Under the pieces are notes generated by a model that worked only from the letters and a program-made list of their open reading frames with translations, did not search any database and was not told the DNA's origin. Shown piece by piece: positions 27,917-36,156 of a DNA stretch of 64,000 bases (position 1 is its first letter; each line of letters opens with the position of its first letter). The stretch is taken from positions 7,120,001 through 7,184,000 of the forward strand of contig NZ_CP071090.1 of assembly GCF_017301735.1 (NCBI RefSeq). The letters run 5' to 3'. A program made the position numbers and the translations under genes. The stretch is from Pyxidicoccus parkwaysis. GTDB lineage: Bacteria > Myxococcota > Myxococcia > Myxococcales > Myxococcaceae.

Positions 27917-30139
27917 CTACTTCGCGTCCTTCGCCTGCGCCTTCGAGGCGGGCACGGGGAAGCCGCGCTTGCGCATCAGCGCGTCGATGCCCGCGTCGCG
28001 GCCGCGGAAGCCACGGTAGGCCTCGGCCGGGTCCAGCGTGTTGCCCACGGAGAAGACGTTCTTGCTCAGCCGCTCGGCCACGGCCTTGTCGTAGGGGCCC
28101 TTGCCGGCGGTGAAGGCCTCGAAGGCGTCCGCCGTCAGCGTGTCGGACCAGAGGTAGCTGTAGTAGCCCGCCGAGTACCCGTCGCCCGCGAAGACGTGGC
28201 CGAACTGCGGCGTGCGGTGCCGCATCACGATTTCCTTCGGCATGCCCAGCGACTTCAGCGTGTCGCGCTCGAAGGCGTCCGGGTCGATGGGCTTGTCACC
28301 GGCCAGGTGCAGCTTCATGTCGATGAGCGCGCTGGACAGGTACTCCACCGTGGCGAAGCCCTGGTTGAATGTCGCGGCCTTCTCGATTCGCGCCACCAGC
28401 GCCTTCGGAATGGGCTTTCCCGTCTGGTAGTGCAGCGCGTAGGTGTTGAGCACCTCGGGCGTGGACAGCCAGTGCTCCAGGAGCTGCGAGGGGAACTCCA
28501 CGTAGTCGCGCGCCACCGAGGTGCCCGCCAGGGACGGGTACGTCACGTTGGAGCTGAGGCCGTGCAGCGCATGGCCGAACTCGTGGAACAGCGTGGAGGC
28601 GTCCTCCCAGCTGATGAGCACCGGCTCGCCAGGCGCGCCCTTCACGAAGTTGGAGTTGTTGGAGACGATGGTGGTGACTTCGCCGTGGTACCGCTCCTGG
28701 TTGCGGTACGCGTTCATCCACGCGCCGGAGCGCTTGCCGGGGCGCGCGTACGGGTCGAAGTACCAGAGCCCCACGTGGCGGCCGCTCGCCTTGTCCGTCA
28801 CCTGCCAGACGCGCACGTCCGGGTGGTACACGGGCACGTCCGTCACCGGCGTGAAGGTGAAGCCGAACAGCTCGCCCGCCACCCAGAACATGCCCTCGCG
28901 CAGCTTCTCCAGCTGGAGGTAGGGCTTCACCTCGTTCTGGTCCAAGTCGTACTTCGCCTTGCGGACCTTCTCCGCGTAGTAGCGGTAGTCCCAGGGCTCG
29001 ATTTTCAGCTTCGCGCCCTCCTTGTCCGCCACGGCCTGCATGTCCCGCACCTCCTCGTGGACGCGGGCCACCGCGGGCTTCCACACGGCCTCCATGAGCT
29101 CCATGGCGCGCTCGGGCGTCTTCGCCATGGTGTTCTCCAGGCGCCAGTGCGCGTGCGTCGCGTAGCCCAGGAGCTTGGCGCGCTCGGCGCGCAGCTTCAG
29201 CACCTCGGCGATGATGGCGTTGTTGTCGCGCGCATCACCGTTGTCGCCGCGGTTGACGTAGTTGCGCCACACCTTCTCGCGCAAGTCACGCCGGGCGGAG
29301 TACGTGAGGAACGGCTCCATGGAGGAGCGCGTGTTGGTGACGACCCACTTGCCCTTCAGGTTGCGAGCCTCGGCGGCGGCCGCAGCGCCCGCGCGGAAGG
29401 AGTCGGGCAGCCCCGCGAGGTCCGCCTCGGACTCGAGGACGACGGTGTAGCCCTCCTCCTCGGCCAGGACATTCTGGCTGAAGGACGTGTAGAGCGACGC
29501 GAGCCGCTGGTTGATGGCGGCCAGCTTCTGCTTCGCCGCCGCGTCCAGCTTCGCGCCCGAGCGGGCGAAGCGCGTGTAGTGCAGCCACGTGAGGCGCTGC
29601 TGCTCGGGCGTCAGCTTCGCCTTGTCGGGCGAGTTGTAGACGGCCTCGATGCGCTGGAAGAGCCCCGCGTTCTGGTAGATTTCGTCCTCGAAGGCCGCGA
29701 GCTTCGGCGCCATCTCCCGCTGGAGCGCCTGGAAGTCCGGCGTGGCCATGGTGGAGCTCCACACGCCGTAGAGCGTCTCCACGTCGTTGAACGTCCTGCC
29801 TGCGGACTCCAGCGCGACGATGGTGTTCTCGAAGTTCGCCGGGGCGGGCGTGTTGACGATGGCGGCGATTTCCCGGCGGTTCTCCTCCATGGCCGCCTCG
29901 AGCGCGGGCTTGAAGTGCTCCACCTTCACGTCGGCGAAGGGAGGCACGCCGCCATGCGGGCCAGACCACTTCGCCAGGAGCGGGTTGGACGCGGCGGGAG
30001 CGGCGACGGGAGCAGCGGCGGGGACGGACGGGGCGGAAGCCATGTTCCGGGACTCCTGGGCGGGCGGGGGCGCGGTGGTTGCGCAACCGGCGGACGCGAG
30101 CACGGCCATGCCGGCGCCGGCGAAGAGGAGCTTACGCAT
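27917..30139 (-). CDS. dcp: M3 family peptidyl-dipeptidase, lipoprotein form
   Basis: A 740-residue zinc metallopeptidase of the M3 family, Dcp subgroup, releasing dipeptides from peptide C-termini. The N-terminus is a lipoprotein signal (MRKLLFAGAGMAVLASAGC), then a Pro/Ala linker and the Dcp start SNPLLAKWSGPHGGVPPF. The zinc site HEFGHALHG has its first His at residue 519, with the third ligand Glu in the downstream helix region ARDYVEFPSQLLEHW. E. coli Dcp is about 680 residues; the extra length is the signal and linker. It should act in the periplasm. The start at 30139 begins the lipobox signal. Confidence 0.92.
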   Translation of the reverse strand: MRKLLFAGAGMAVLASAGCATTAPPPAQESRNMASAPSVPAAAPVAAPAASNPLLAKWSGPHGGVPPFADVKVEHFKPALEAAMEENRREIAAIVNTPAPANFENTIVALESAGRTFNDVETLYGVWSSTMATPDFQALQREMAPKLAAFEDEIYQNAGLFQRIEAVYNSPDKAKLTPEQQRLTWLHYTRFARSGAKLDAAAKQKLAAINQRLASLYTSFSQNVLAEEEGYTVVLESEADLAGLPDSFRAGAAAAAEARNLKGKWVVTNTRSSMEPFLTYSARRDLREKVWRNYVNRGDNGDARDNNAIIAEVLKLRAERAKLLGYATHAHWRLENTMAKTPERAMELMEAVWKPAVARVHEEVRDMQAVADKEGAKLKIEPWDYRYYAEKVRKAKYDLDQNEVKPYLQLEKLREGMFWVAGELFGFTFTPVTDVPVYHPDVRVWQVTDKASGRHVGLWYFDPYARPGKRSGAWMNAYRNQERYHGEVTTIVSNNSNFVKGAPGEPVLISWEDASTLFHEFGHALHGLSSNVTYPSLAGTSVARDYVEFPSQLLEHWLSTPEVLNTYALHYQTGKPIPKALVARIEKAATFNQGFATVEYLSSALIDMKLHLAGDKPIDPDAFERDTLKSLGMPKEIVMRHRTPQFGHVFAGDGYSAGYYSYLWSDTLTADAFEAFTAGKGPYDKAVAERLSKNVFSVGNTLDPAEAYRGFRGRDAGIDALMRKRGFPVPASKAQAKDAK

Positions 30140-30239
30140 GAGAAGGGGGTCTCCCAACGAAAGGGTGGCTGTCTGGTGGGGGCGGTGCCTGACGGCGGCC
30201 CGGGCGCGAACCGTAGGACGGAATCGCGGCGGGCCCAAC

Positions 30240-30415
30240 ACGCCCGCCTGCCCTCCTCTTCCCGAGCCCCGCCTCTCTCCCCCGGGTGTGAGCACCCGCC
30301 TCTTCCCGAGTGTCACGGCGCTCCTCCGGGCGTGAGCGCCCTTCCCTTCCCGAGTGCCACGGCGCTCCTCCGGGTGTGAGCGCCCGTCCCCTCCCGAGCG
30401 CCACCGCTCTCCTCC
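30240..30415. repeat. 44-bp tandem repeat, about four copies
   Basis: Copies at 30284-30327, 30328-30371 and 30372-30415 share the pattern GGGTGTGAGCGCCC, C-rich spacer, CCCGAGTGCCACGGCGCTCC; a weaker copy precedes at 30240-30283. The 44-bp period is not a multiple of three, so it is not coding. It fills much of the 402-bp divergent gap between the M3 peptidase and the acetyl-CoA hydrolase genes; I see no promoter elements in the rest. Confidence 0.8.
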
Positions 30416-30541
30416 GGGTACGGGCCTCGCCGTCGGGGAGCGGGCCTCCGTCCTTCACCTCGCCCACCTGGCGAGCACGCGGTGTGTCATCTTTCCGCGC
30501 GCGAGAACGGCCCCCCACTCCCGGCCGTTGTCCCCATAGCC

Positions 30542-32071
30542 ATGACTGTTCCGAGCACCCTGAAGGACCGCATCGAGAACCCGCAACTGCTGGCCCGGGT
30601 GGTTCCCGTCGAGGAGGCCGTGAAGCACGTGGCCGACGGCGACACGGTGGCCATCAGCGGCTTCACCAAGTCGGGCGAGCCGAAGACGTTCCTCCCGGCG
30701 CTGGCCTGGCACTTCTCGCAGAACGTGCCGAACGCGGGCATCACCCTGCTGTCCGGCGCCTCGCTCTCCGAGGACGTGGAGGGCCCGCTGGCACCCTTCA
30801 TCCGCAAGCGCGGCCCGTACATGTCCTCGGCCGCGTCGCGCCGGCGCATCCACTCCGGGGAGATGGACTTCACGGACGTGCACCTGTCCGCCTTCGCGCG
30901 CAACCTGATGTATGGCTTCTACGGCGACATCGACGTGGCCGTGGTGGAGGTGTCTCGCATCCGTCCCAACGGCAGCGTCATCCTCACGTCCTCGGTGGGC
31001 ATCAGCGTGGAGGCGCTCGCCCGCGCGAAGAAGATTGTCCTCGAGGTGAATACCTCGGTGCCGGACTACACGGGCTTCCACGACATCGTCGCGCCGGCCA
31101 CGCACCCGCACGTGGGCTGGCCGCTGCCGGTGGTGAACGTGAGGGACCGCATCGGCACGCCGTACGTGGAGCTCGACTCGAGCAAGGTGGTGGCGGTGGT
31201 GGAGTCCCGCACGCCGGACCACCCGGTGCCCTTCAAGGCGGCGGACGACACGGACAAGCGGATTGCACGCAACGTGGTGGACTTCCTGCTCCAGTGCCGC
31301 GAGCAGTTCCAGTGGGGCAAGCGCCTGCCGCCGATTCAGTCCGGCGTGGGCAACGTGGCCAACGCCATCATCGGCGAGCTGTATGACTCGCCCTTCCAGA
31401 AGATTCGATTCTGGACCGAGGTGTTCCAGGACGGAATGCTGCGCTACGTGGAGGACGACGCGAAGTTCGAGTACGCGTCAGCCACCGCGGTGTCCTTCTC
31501 CGCCGACGGGCGGCGGCGCTTCATGGAGTTGTTCGAGCGCTGCCGCGACAGACTGGTGCTGCGGCCGATGTGGCTGTCCAACAGCCCGGAAATCATCTCG
31601 CGGCTGTTCGTCATCGCGATGAACACGCCCATCGAGGTGGACATCTACGGGCACGTCAACTCCACGCACATCGACGGCTCGCGCATCGTCAACGGGCTGG
31701 GTGGCTCGGGGGACTTCTTCCGCAACGCGTACCTGAGCATCGTCCACACGCCATCCACGCGGCGGCTGAAGGACGGGCGGACGGTGAGCTGTGTCATGCC
31801 GTACGTGCGGCACATCGACCACACGGAGCACGACATCAAGTGCGTCGTCACCGAGCAGGGCTACGCGCTCAACATGGACATCCGCTCGCCGAAGCGGAGG
31901 GCGGTGGACATCATCGAGCGCTGCGCGCACCCGCACTTCCGGCCGCTCTTGAAGGGATACCTGGACATGGCGGGGGCCGGCGACGAGCCGCGCGCCACGG
32001 ACATGCAGGCGCTGAACCGTTGGTGGCAGGAGTACGACGAGGCGTGCCGAAACTTCCCTGGTGGCAGGTGA
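30542..32071 (+). CDS. acetyl-CoA hydrolase / CoA transferase family protein
   Basis: A 509-residue class I CoA transferase of the Ach1/Cat1 type, exchanging CoA between acetyl- or propionyl-CoA and succinate or acetate, or hydrolysing acyl-CoA. Motifs: GDTVAISGFTKSGEPK near the N-terminus, IQSGVGNVANAIIG, the active-site Glu region FWTEVFQDGML, and GLGGSGDFFRNAYLS. Family length is about 500-526. The start ATG at 30542 gives the conserved-looking MTVPSTLKDRIENP. The 3' neighbour begins seven bases after the stop and may be co-transcribed. Hydrolase and transferase activity cannot be told apart here. Confidence 0.92.
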   Translation: MTVPSTLKDRIENPQLLARVVPVEEAVKHVADGDTVAISGFTKSGEPKTFLPALAWHFSQNVPNAGITLLSGASLSEDVEGPLAPFIRKRGPYMSSAASRRRIHSGEMDFTDVHLSAFARNLMYGFYGDIDVAVVEVSRIRPNGSVILTSSVGISVEALARAKKIVLEVNTSVPDYTGFHDIVAPATHPHVGWPLPVVNVRDRIGTPYVELDSSKVVAVVESRTPDHPVPFKAADDTDKRIARNVVDFLLQCREQFQWGKRLPPIQSGVGNVANAIIGELYDSPFQKIRFWTEVFQDGMLRYVEDDAKFEYASATAVSFSADGRRRFMELFERCRDRLVLRPMWLSNSPEIISRLFVIAMNTPIEVDIYGHVNSTHIDGSRIVNGLGGSGDFFRNAYLSIVHTPSTRRLKDGRTVSCVMPYVRHIDHTEHDIKCVVTEQGYALNMDIRSPKRRAVDIIERCAHPHFRPLLKGYLDMAGAGDEPRATDMQALNRWWQEYDEACRNFPGGR

Positions 32072-34118
32072 GCTGGGAATGACGGAGCGGAAGGGACGCG
32101 AGGCCCGACATCCCGAGGCGTCCGAGCAGGTACGCGAGGTGGAGCGGAACGGGCGCGAAGCCTGGCCTCACGAGGTGTCCGAGCGACCGCGCGATGTGGA
32201 GCGAATCGGAAGCGAGGGCCGGGCCGAGGTGTCCGAGCAACCGCACGATGTGGAGCGAATCGGAAGCGAGGGCCGGGCCGAGGTGTCCGAGCGACCGCGC
32301 GAAGTGGAGCGAATCGGAAGCGAGGTCCGGGCCGAGGTGTCCGAGCAACCGCGCGAAGTAGAGCGGAACGGACGCGAGGCCTGGCCTCACGAGGTGTCTG
32401 AGCAGATGCGCGAGATGGACCGGCTGCGACGCAGCGGCCGGTATGCGTCGGCGCTCGCGCTCATCCGCCAGCTCGCGGAGACATACCCGAGGCAGGTGCG
32501 AATCCTGAGCGAGCTGGGACAGACGCTGGGCATCTGGGGCGGCGAACCAGCGGAGGCGCTCATCTGGTACGAGCGGGTGCTGGAATTGGCGCCCGGGCAC
32601 AACACCACGCGGCTGCACCGGGCGCTGTCGCTGGCAAGGCTGGGGCGGCACGCGGAGGCCGTGGCGGACTTCGACGCGCTGGTGGAGAAGGGGTATCGCA
32701 AGGCGCTCGTCATCCACATGAAGCGCGCGGAATCGCTGGAGGCGCTGGGGAGGGACGAGGAGGCGGAGCGTGATTGGACGCTCGCGGTGGCGGAGGACCC
32801 GGGCAACCCGTGGCTGCTCCAGCAGCGCGCGTCGGTGCGGGCACGGCTGGGACGGTTGAATGATGCGGTGAAGGACCTCTCGGACGCGCTTGCCACGCAG
32901 GAAGGGGAGGACGTGGACCCGGAGCTGCTGTGGCAACGGGGAGTGCTCAGGACTCGGCTGGGAGATGCGGATGGAGCCCGCGCCGACTTCGAGTCGGGCC
33001 TCACTTCCTTCCGTGAGGGCGATCCTCCCCGGCTGCTGGATGCATTGCGGGCCGGACTCGCGGAGTCCATGCGGCGCTGACACCCGTGAGTCGGCGAGGC
33101 TGCCTGGCGCCTCGGACAGAGGCTCGGAAGCATCCGAAGGTGGCGGGTCCATGCGTTGAGGCCCCGGATCTTCAGCGGACGCCAGCGCACGCCACAGAAC
33201 ATTGCCCGAGGCGAGCACCTCGGCTTCTGTCACCAGCGTGCCCTCCTCGGCCGGCGCGCGCACCAACTCCACCAGCGCTCCCCAGATGAGGCCCTCACCA
33301 ACGCGGGCGCTCCCCGGAACCAGCGCGCCCTCCCGCTCGCCGTAACTCAACACCTCGCGCACCAGCTCACGCGCCGCCCAGCCATGCGACTGTGGCCCCA
33401 GTGCGCGCGGCGCACGCGGCCCTGGACGGCTCGACTCATACTGGCCCGGAGCCTCCAGCGAGGCATCTGGCTCATCCGGCTCCAATGCATCCGGACGGGC
33501 GGCGTCCGACTCCCGCGACCGCCAGGAACCTGGCGCGTCCAGATCCATTTCGTCCCGGCCAGCGCCTGCCCTCTGAGACCATGAGGAGTCTGGAGCCTCC
33601 GGCTCCGCGGCACGGGCGCCGGGCTCCTCCCAAGCATCTGCCGCATACGGAGCCCGTGTACCTGTCCCGGCAGTGGCTGGCTCATACGCCCCAATCGCGT
33701 CTGACGGGACAGGCCCGAGCGAGCGCGGCATGTGGGGCTGATAGGTGTGGCGCGTATGGGGACCGGGGTCGCGCGGGTGCCAGTGCAGGAACGTGAAGGC
33801 GAAGAGTCCGGGCTCCCTCAATGCCTCGGCGACCAGCTCGTTCCAGAAGTCGAAGAAGGCCTGGCGGAAGCCCACCTCCGGCCTTCCATGCGCACATTCG
33901 AAGGCAACGCGCGCCCGGTGGCACAGGGTGTTCTCGGCGAAGTCTCGCACCGCGAGCGCGAAGCCCCGCTTGCTGCCGTAACGGCGATAGAGACTGCCCA
34001 CCGACATACGCATCGCCAGCGCCAGCTCCGACGCATGCACGTTGTCGTACCCCCGCAGCGCCATCACCCCCGCCGCCTCACCCATGGCGTTGGCATGCAT
34101 GTGCTCCAGAATCCACAT
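31911..34118 (-). CDS. TetR family regulator; frame stays open antisense to the TPR gene
   Basis: The start at 34118 has a strong GGAGGGGAAGGGG site. Residues 1-50 form a TetR helix-turn-helix (ASELALAMRMSVGSLYRRYG). A Pro/Glu/Asp/Ala-rich insert of about 110 residues follows FTFLHWHPRDPGPH, then a ligand-domain end (ARELVREVLSYGEREGALVP, LVTEAEVLASGNVLWRALA) reaching about 33160. No stop follows in this frame until 31911, although the TPR gene occupies 32079-33080 on the other strand. So either the protein has a ~415-residue antisense tail, or a stop was lost or a frameshift lies near 33100-33160. Only 33160-34118 is supported as regulator. Confidence 0.5.
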   Translation of the reverse strand: MWILEHMHANAMGEAAGVMALRGYDNVHASELALAMRMSVGSLYRRYGSKRGFALAVRDFAENTLCHRARVAFECAHGRPEVGFRQAFFDFWNELVAEALREPGLFAFTFLHWHPRDPGPHTRHTYQPHMPRSLGPVPSDAIGAYEPATAGTGTRAPYAADAWEEPGARAAEPEAPDSSWSQRAGAGRDEMDLDAPGSWRSRESDAARPDALEPDEPDASLEAPGQYESSRPGPRAPRALGPQSHGWAARELVREVLSYGEREGALVPGSARVGEGLIWGALVELVRAPAEEGTLVTEAEVLASGNVLWRALASAEDPGPQRMDPPPSDASEPLSEAPGSLADSRVSAPHGLRESGPQCIQQPGRIALTEGSEARLEVGAGSIRISQPSPEHSPLPQQLRVHVLPFLRGKRVREVLHRIIQPSQPCPHRRALLEQPRVARVLRHRERPITLRLLVPPQRLQRFRALHVDDERLAIPLLHQRVEVRHGLRVPPQPCQRQRPVQPRGVVPGRQFQHPLVPDERLRWFAAPDAQRLSQLAQDSHLPRVCLRELADERERRRIPAAASQPVHLAHLLRHLVRPGLASVPLYFARLLGHLGPDLASDSLHFARSLGHLGPALASDSLHIVRLLGHLGPALASDSLHIARSLGHLVRPGFAPVPLHLAYLLGRLGMSGLASLPLRHSQLTCHQGSFGTPRRTPATNGSAPACPWRAARRRPPPCPGIPSRAAGSAGARSAR
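32079..33080 (+). CDS. TPR protein with N-terminal 18-residue repeats
   Basis: A 333-residue cytoplasmic protein in two parts. Residues about 12-108 are five near-identical 18-19-residue repeats of the form EVSERPREVERIGSEGRA, charged and probably helical or disordered. Residues about 110-333 are tetratricopeptide repeats (EALIWYERVLELAPGHNTTR, AVADFDALVEKGYRKAL). No enzyme motif. The ATG at 32079 comes seven bases after the upstream stop and uses AGGTGAG, so coupling to the acetyl-CoA hydrolase is likely. A GTG at 32061 would add six residues. The reverse strand is open through the whole gene (see the TetR entry). Confidence 0.8.
   Translation: MTERKGREARHPEASEQVREVERNGREAWPHEVSERPRDVERIGSEGRAEVSEQPHDVERIGSEGRAEVSERPREVERIGSEVRAEVSEQPREVERNGREAWPHEVSEQMREMDRLRRSGRYASALALIRQLAETYPRQVRILSELGQTLGIWGGEPAEALIWYERVLELAPGHNTTRLHRALSLARLGRHAEAVADFDALVEKGYRKALVIHMKRAESLEALGRDEEAERDWTLAVAEDPGNPWLLQQRASVRARLGRLNDAVKDLSDALATQEGEDVDPELLWQRGVLRTRLGDADGARADFESGLTSFREGDPPRLLDALRAGLAESMRR
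32115..32400 (+). repeat. 54/57-bp coding tandem repeats
   Basis: Copies begin at 32115, 32172, 32226, 32280, 32334 and 32391 (partial); spacings 57, 54, 54, 54 and 57 keep the reading frame. The core is GAGGTGTCCGAGC, then CGCGCGA, GTGGAGCG. Copies differ by only a few bases, so expansion or gene conversion looks recent. Confidence 0.9.
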
Positions 34119-34158
34119 GGCCCCTTCCCCTCCCCACCCTCTCCGGGCGACTGCCTGC

Positions 34159-34366
34159 TGGAACGAACCTTCCTTCCGCTCCCGCCTGTCTACCGGGTGG
34201 GTCTGACATTGGCACGAGACCAGGGGAGTAGCCCCGGAGGAACCGCTCGCGACACGGTCAGTGCAGGGCGTGTTCCGCGCCTGTCTCACAGTCTGGGAAG
34301 CAAGAATGGCGAAAGGCGAGTCTGACGCTGGCGAGGTGACTGCCCGTGGAACGAAGGTTCCTTCCG
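34159..34366. promoter_or_regulatory. repeated GGAACGAA..TTCCTTCCG elements upstream of TetR
   Basis: In the 414-bp gap between the TetR start and the arginase-like gene, TGGAACGAACCTTCCTTCCG (34159-34178) recurs as TGGAACGAAGGTTCCTTCCG (34347-34366), each preceded by GACTGCC. The second contains the palindrome GGAAC-GAAG-GTTCC. They are candidate operators for the divergent TetR regulator. The last 90 bp before 34533 are relatively A/T-rich and may hold the promoter of the arginase-like gene; I see no gene in the gap. Confidence 0.45.
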
Positions 34367-34532
34367 ACCCGACCGCGGCAGGGGCAGGGCTGGACGCCGA
34401 AAACCGTCGCCACCGAACGAGACACCATCCAAATCGTTTTACCGGTTGAACCCCGGCAGCAGCGCCCCTAACATTTCAATAACCATCAAACACAGTTAAG
34501 CAGTTACACCCCGATTTCGGCCGGAGGCACGC

Positions 34533-35489
34533 ATGACGTCCCCCATCGCCCTCATTGCCGCTCCGTCCCTCCTGGGATTGAGCCGTCCGGATGGGCGCGT
34601 TCCCCGGGTGGACCTGCTCCCGGAGGCCTTGATGGAGGCGGGGCTGGGACGAAGGCTCGGAGTGACGATGGAGACCACCGTGACTCCCGGGCCCTATGTT
34701 CCGGAGCGGGACCCCGTCGTCGGCGTCCACAACGCTCCGGGCATCGTGGACCTGGCGCACCGGCTCGCGGATGTGGTGGAGGCGGCGCGCCGTGCCTCTC
34801 GCGTGCCGGTGGTGCTCGGGGGTGATTGCAGCATCCTGCTCGGGTGCCTCCTGGGACTGAAGCGAACCGGGGCGCGTCATGGGCTCGCCTTCCTGGACGG
34901 GCACACGGACTTCTGGCCTCCCTCGGCATCGCCCCTGGGTGGTGTCGCCGGCATGGACCTGTGGTTCTCCACCGGCCGTGGCCCGGCCGTGCTCTCCAAT
35001 CTGGAGGGACGCGGGCCTCTCGTGAGTGACGCGGACGTCGCATTGCTCGGCGTGAGAGATTCGGACGACTGGGGCGGCGCCGCCGGGGCCGAGCACGCTT
35101 GGGACACCGCCATGCTCTATCTGGACCTGGCCACCCTGCGCCGTGACGGCATCGCCGCTTCCATGGACCGCGCATTGTCGCGACTCCGAGCGCCTGGACT
35201 GGAGGGCTTCTGGATTCACCTCGACGCGGACGTCATGGATGACGCGGTGATGCCGGCGGTGGACTCGCGGCAGCCGGATGGGTTGCGGCCGGAGGAGTTG
35301 AGCGAAGTGCTGGCGCTGCTCGCCGGCTCCGGACGCGTGGCGGGCGTCGACGTCACCATCTACGACCCGAGCCTCGACCCCGGGCGCACGGCCGCCCGCG
35401 TGCTGACGGACGTGCTGGTCCAGGGGCTCGGGGCACTGGCCTCACCGCCCCGGACGCGGCAGGCTGGAGCCGATGGCTTCTCCCCATAG
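34533..35489 (+). CDS. arginase/ureohydrolase family protein
   Basis: A 318-residue ureohydrolase-fold protein. The three metal-binding blocks are LGGDCSILLG (His of the usual GGDHS replaced by Cys), FLDGHTDFW (usual DAHxD) and IHLDADVMDD (usual SxDxDxxDP). The His-to-Cys change in block one affects a Mn ligand; related sequences with GGDC exist, so this may be a distinct subgroup and not a dead enzyme. Substrate (arginine, agmatine, formimidoglutamate or another guanidino/amidino compound) cannot be fixed. The stop overlaps the start of the next gene by 17 bp, so the two are translationally coupled. Confidence 0.85.
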   Translation: MTSPIALIAAPSLLGLSRPDGRVPRVDLLPEALMEAGLGRRLGVTMETTVTPGPYVPERDPVVGVHNAPGIVDLAHRLADVVEAARRASRVPVVLGGDCSILLGCLLGLKRTGARHGLAFLDGHTDFWPPSASPLGGVAGMDLWFSTGRGPAVLSNLEGRGPLVSDADVALLGVRDSDDWGGAAGAEHAWDTAMLYLDLATLRRDGIAASMDRALSRLRAPGLEGFWIHLDADVMDDAVMPAVDSRQPDGLRPEELSEVLALLAGSGRVAGVDVTIYDPSLDPGRTAARVLTDVLVQGLGALASPPRTRQAGADGFSP

Positions 35490-36033
35490 CGCCGAGCTGC
35501 CCTCGGACGTCGCGCTGCTGCGCGACTTCGTCAACACGCTGGACGTGGAGAAGATGCTCGACGACGTGCCCACGCCCGAGGCGCTCGCGGGCTGGTTCCG
35601 CTCGCAGGAGCTCCTGTCCCCGGCAGACACGGTGTCGCCCGAGGCATTCACCGCCGCCATCCAGGCGCGCGAGGCGCTGCGGGCCGTGCTGCTCTCGCAC
35701 AATGGCGAACCCCTGGCCCCGGCGGAGCTACGTACGCTGGAGCGCGTGGCCGCGGCCAGCCCGCTCACCGTGGGCTTCGGCTCCAGCGGCGTGACGCTCC
35801 GCCCGGCCGCGCAAGGGGGATGGAAGGCCCTGGGGAGCCTCTTCGCGGCAATGGCCACCGCCCAGCGGGACGGACGCTGGGAGCGGCTGAAGCTCTGCCC
35901 CGCGGGCGATTGCCAGAGCGCCTTCTACGACACGTCGAAGAACCGCTCCGGGCGCTGGTGCAGCATGCGCATCTGCGGCAACCGGATGAAGACTCAGCGC
36001 TTCCGCACCGGCGCCGCACGACAGGCCCGGTGA
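35473..36033 (+). CDS. CGNR zinc-finger (ABATE domain) regulator
   Basis: A 186-residue protein of the ABATE-CGNR type. Residues about 1-130 form the stress-binding-like ABATE domain starting LLRDFVNTLDVE; residues 140-175 are the CGNR finger: LCPAGDC, FYDTSKNRSGRWCS, ICGNRMKT, with four zinc Cys. Proteins of this kind are predicted transcription regulators common in actinobacteria. The 17-bp overlap with the arginase-like gene suggests it controls or accompanies that enzyme. The ribosome site lies inside the upstream gene. Confidence 0.92.
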   Translation: MASPHSAELPSDVALLRDFVNTLDVEKMLDDVPTPEALAGWFRSQELLSPADTVSPEAFTAAIQAREALRAVLLSHNGEPLAPAELRTLERVAAASPLTVGFGSSGVTLRPAAQGGWKALGSLFAAMATAQRDGRWERLKLCPAGDCQSAFYDTSKNRSGRWCSMRICGNRMKTQRFRTGAARQAR

Positions 36034-36156
36034 GGCACGCTCCTCCGGACGTCACCCGGAGAACCGCTCGATGTTCTGGGCGCACGCCCCTCGGTCGTTG
36101 CATTGCGGACGGTCATTGCTGACCACGAAGGCCGTCTTGCCGTCAGCGCGAAGAGG

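Noticed and set aside
27905..30379. 824-codon plus-strand frame opposite the M3 peptidase
   Set aside because: Antisense shadow running into the 44-bp repeat; no recognisable motif.
30240..30415. CRISPR array
   Set aside because: Repeats are contiguous without unique spacers, and no cas genes are in the window.
32115..32400. CRISPR array
   Set aside because: Repeats are in-frame coding units without spacers.
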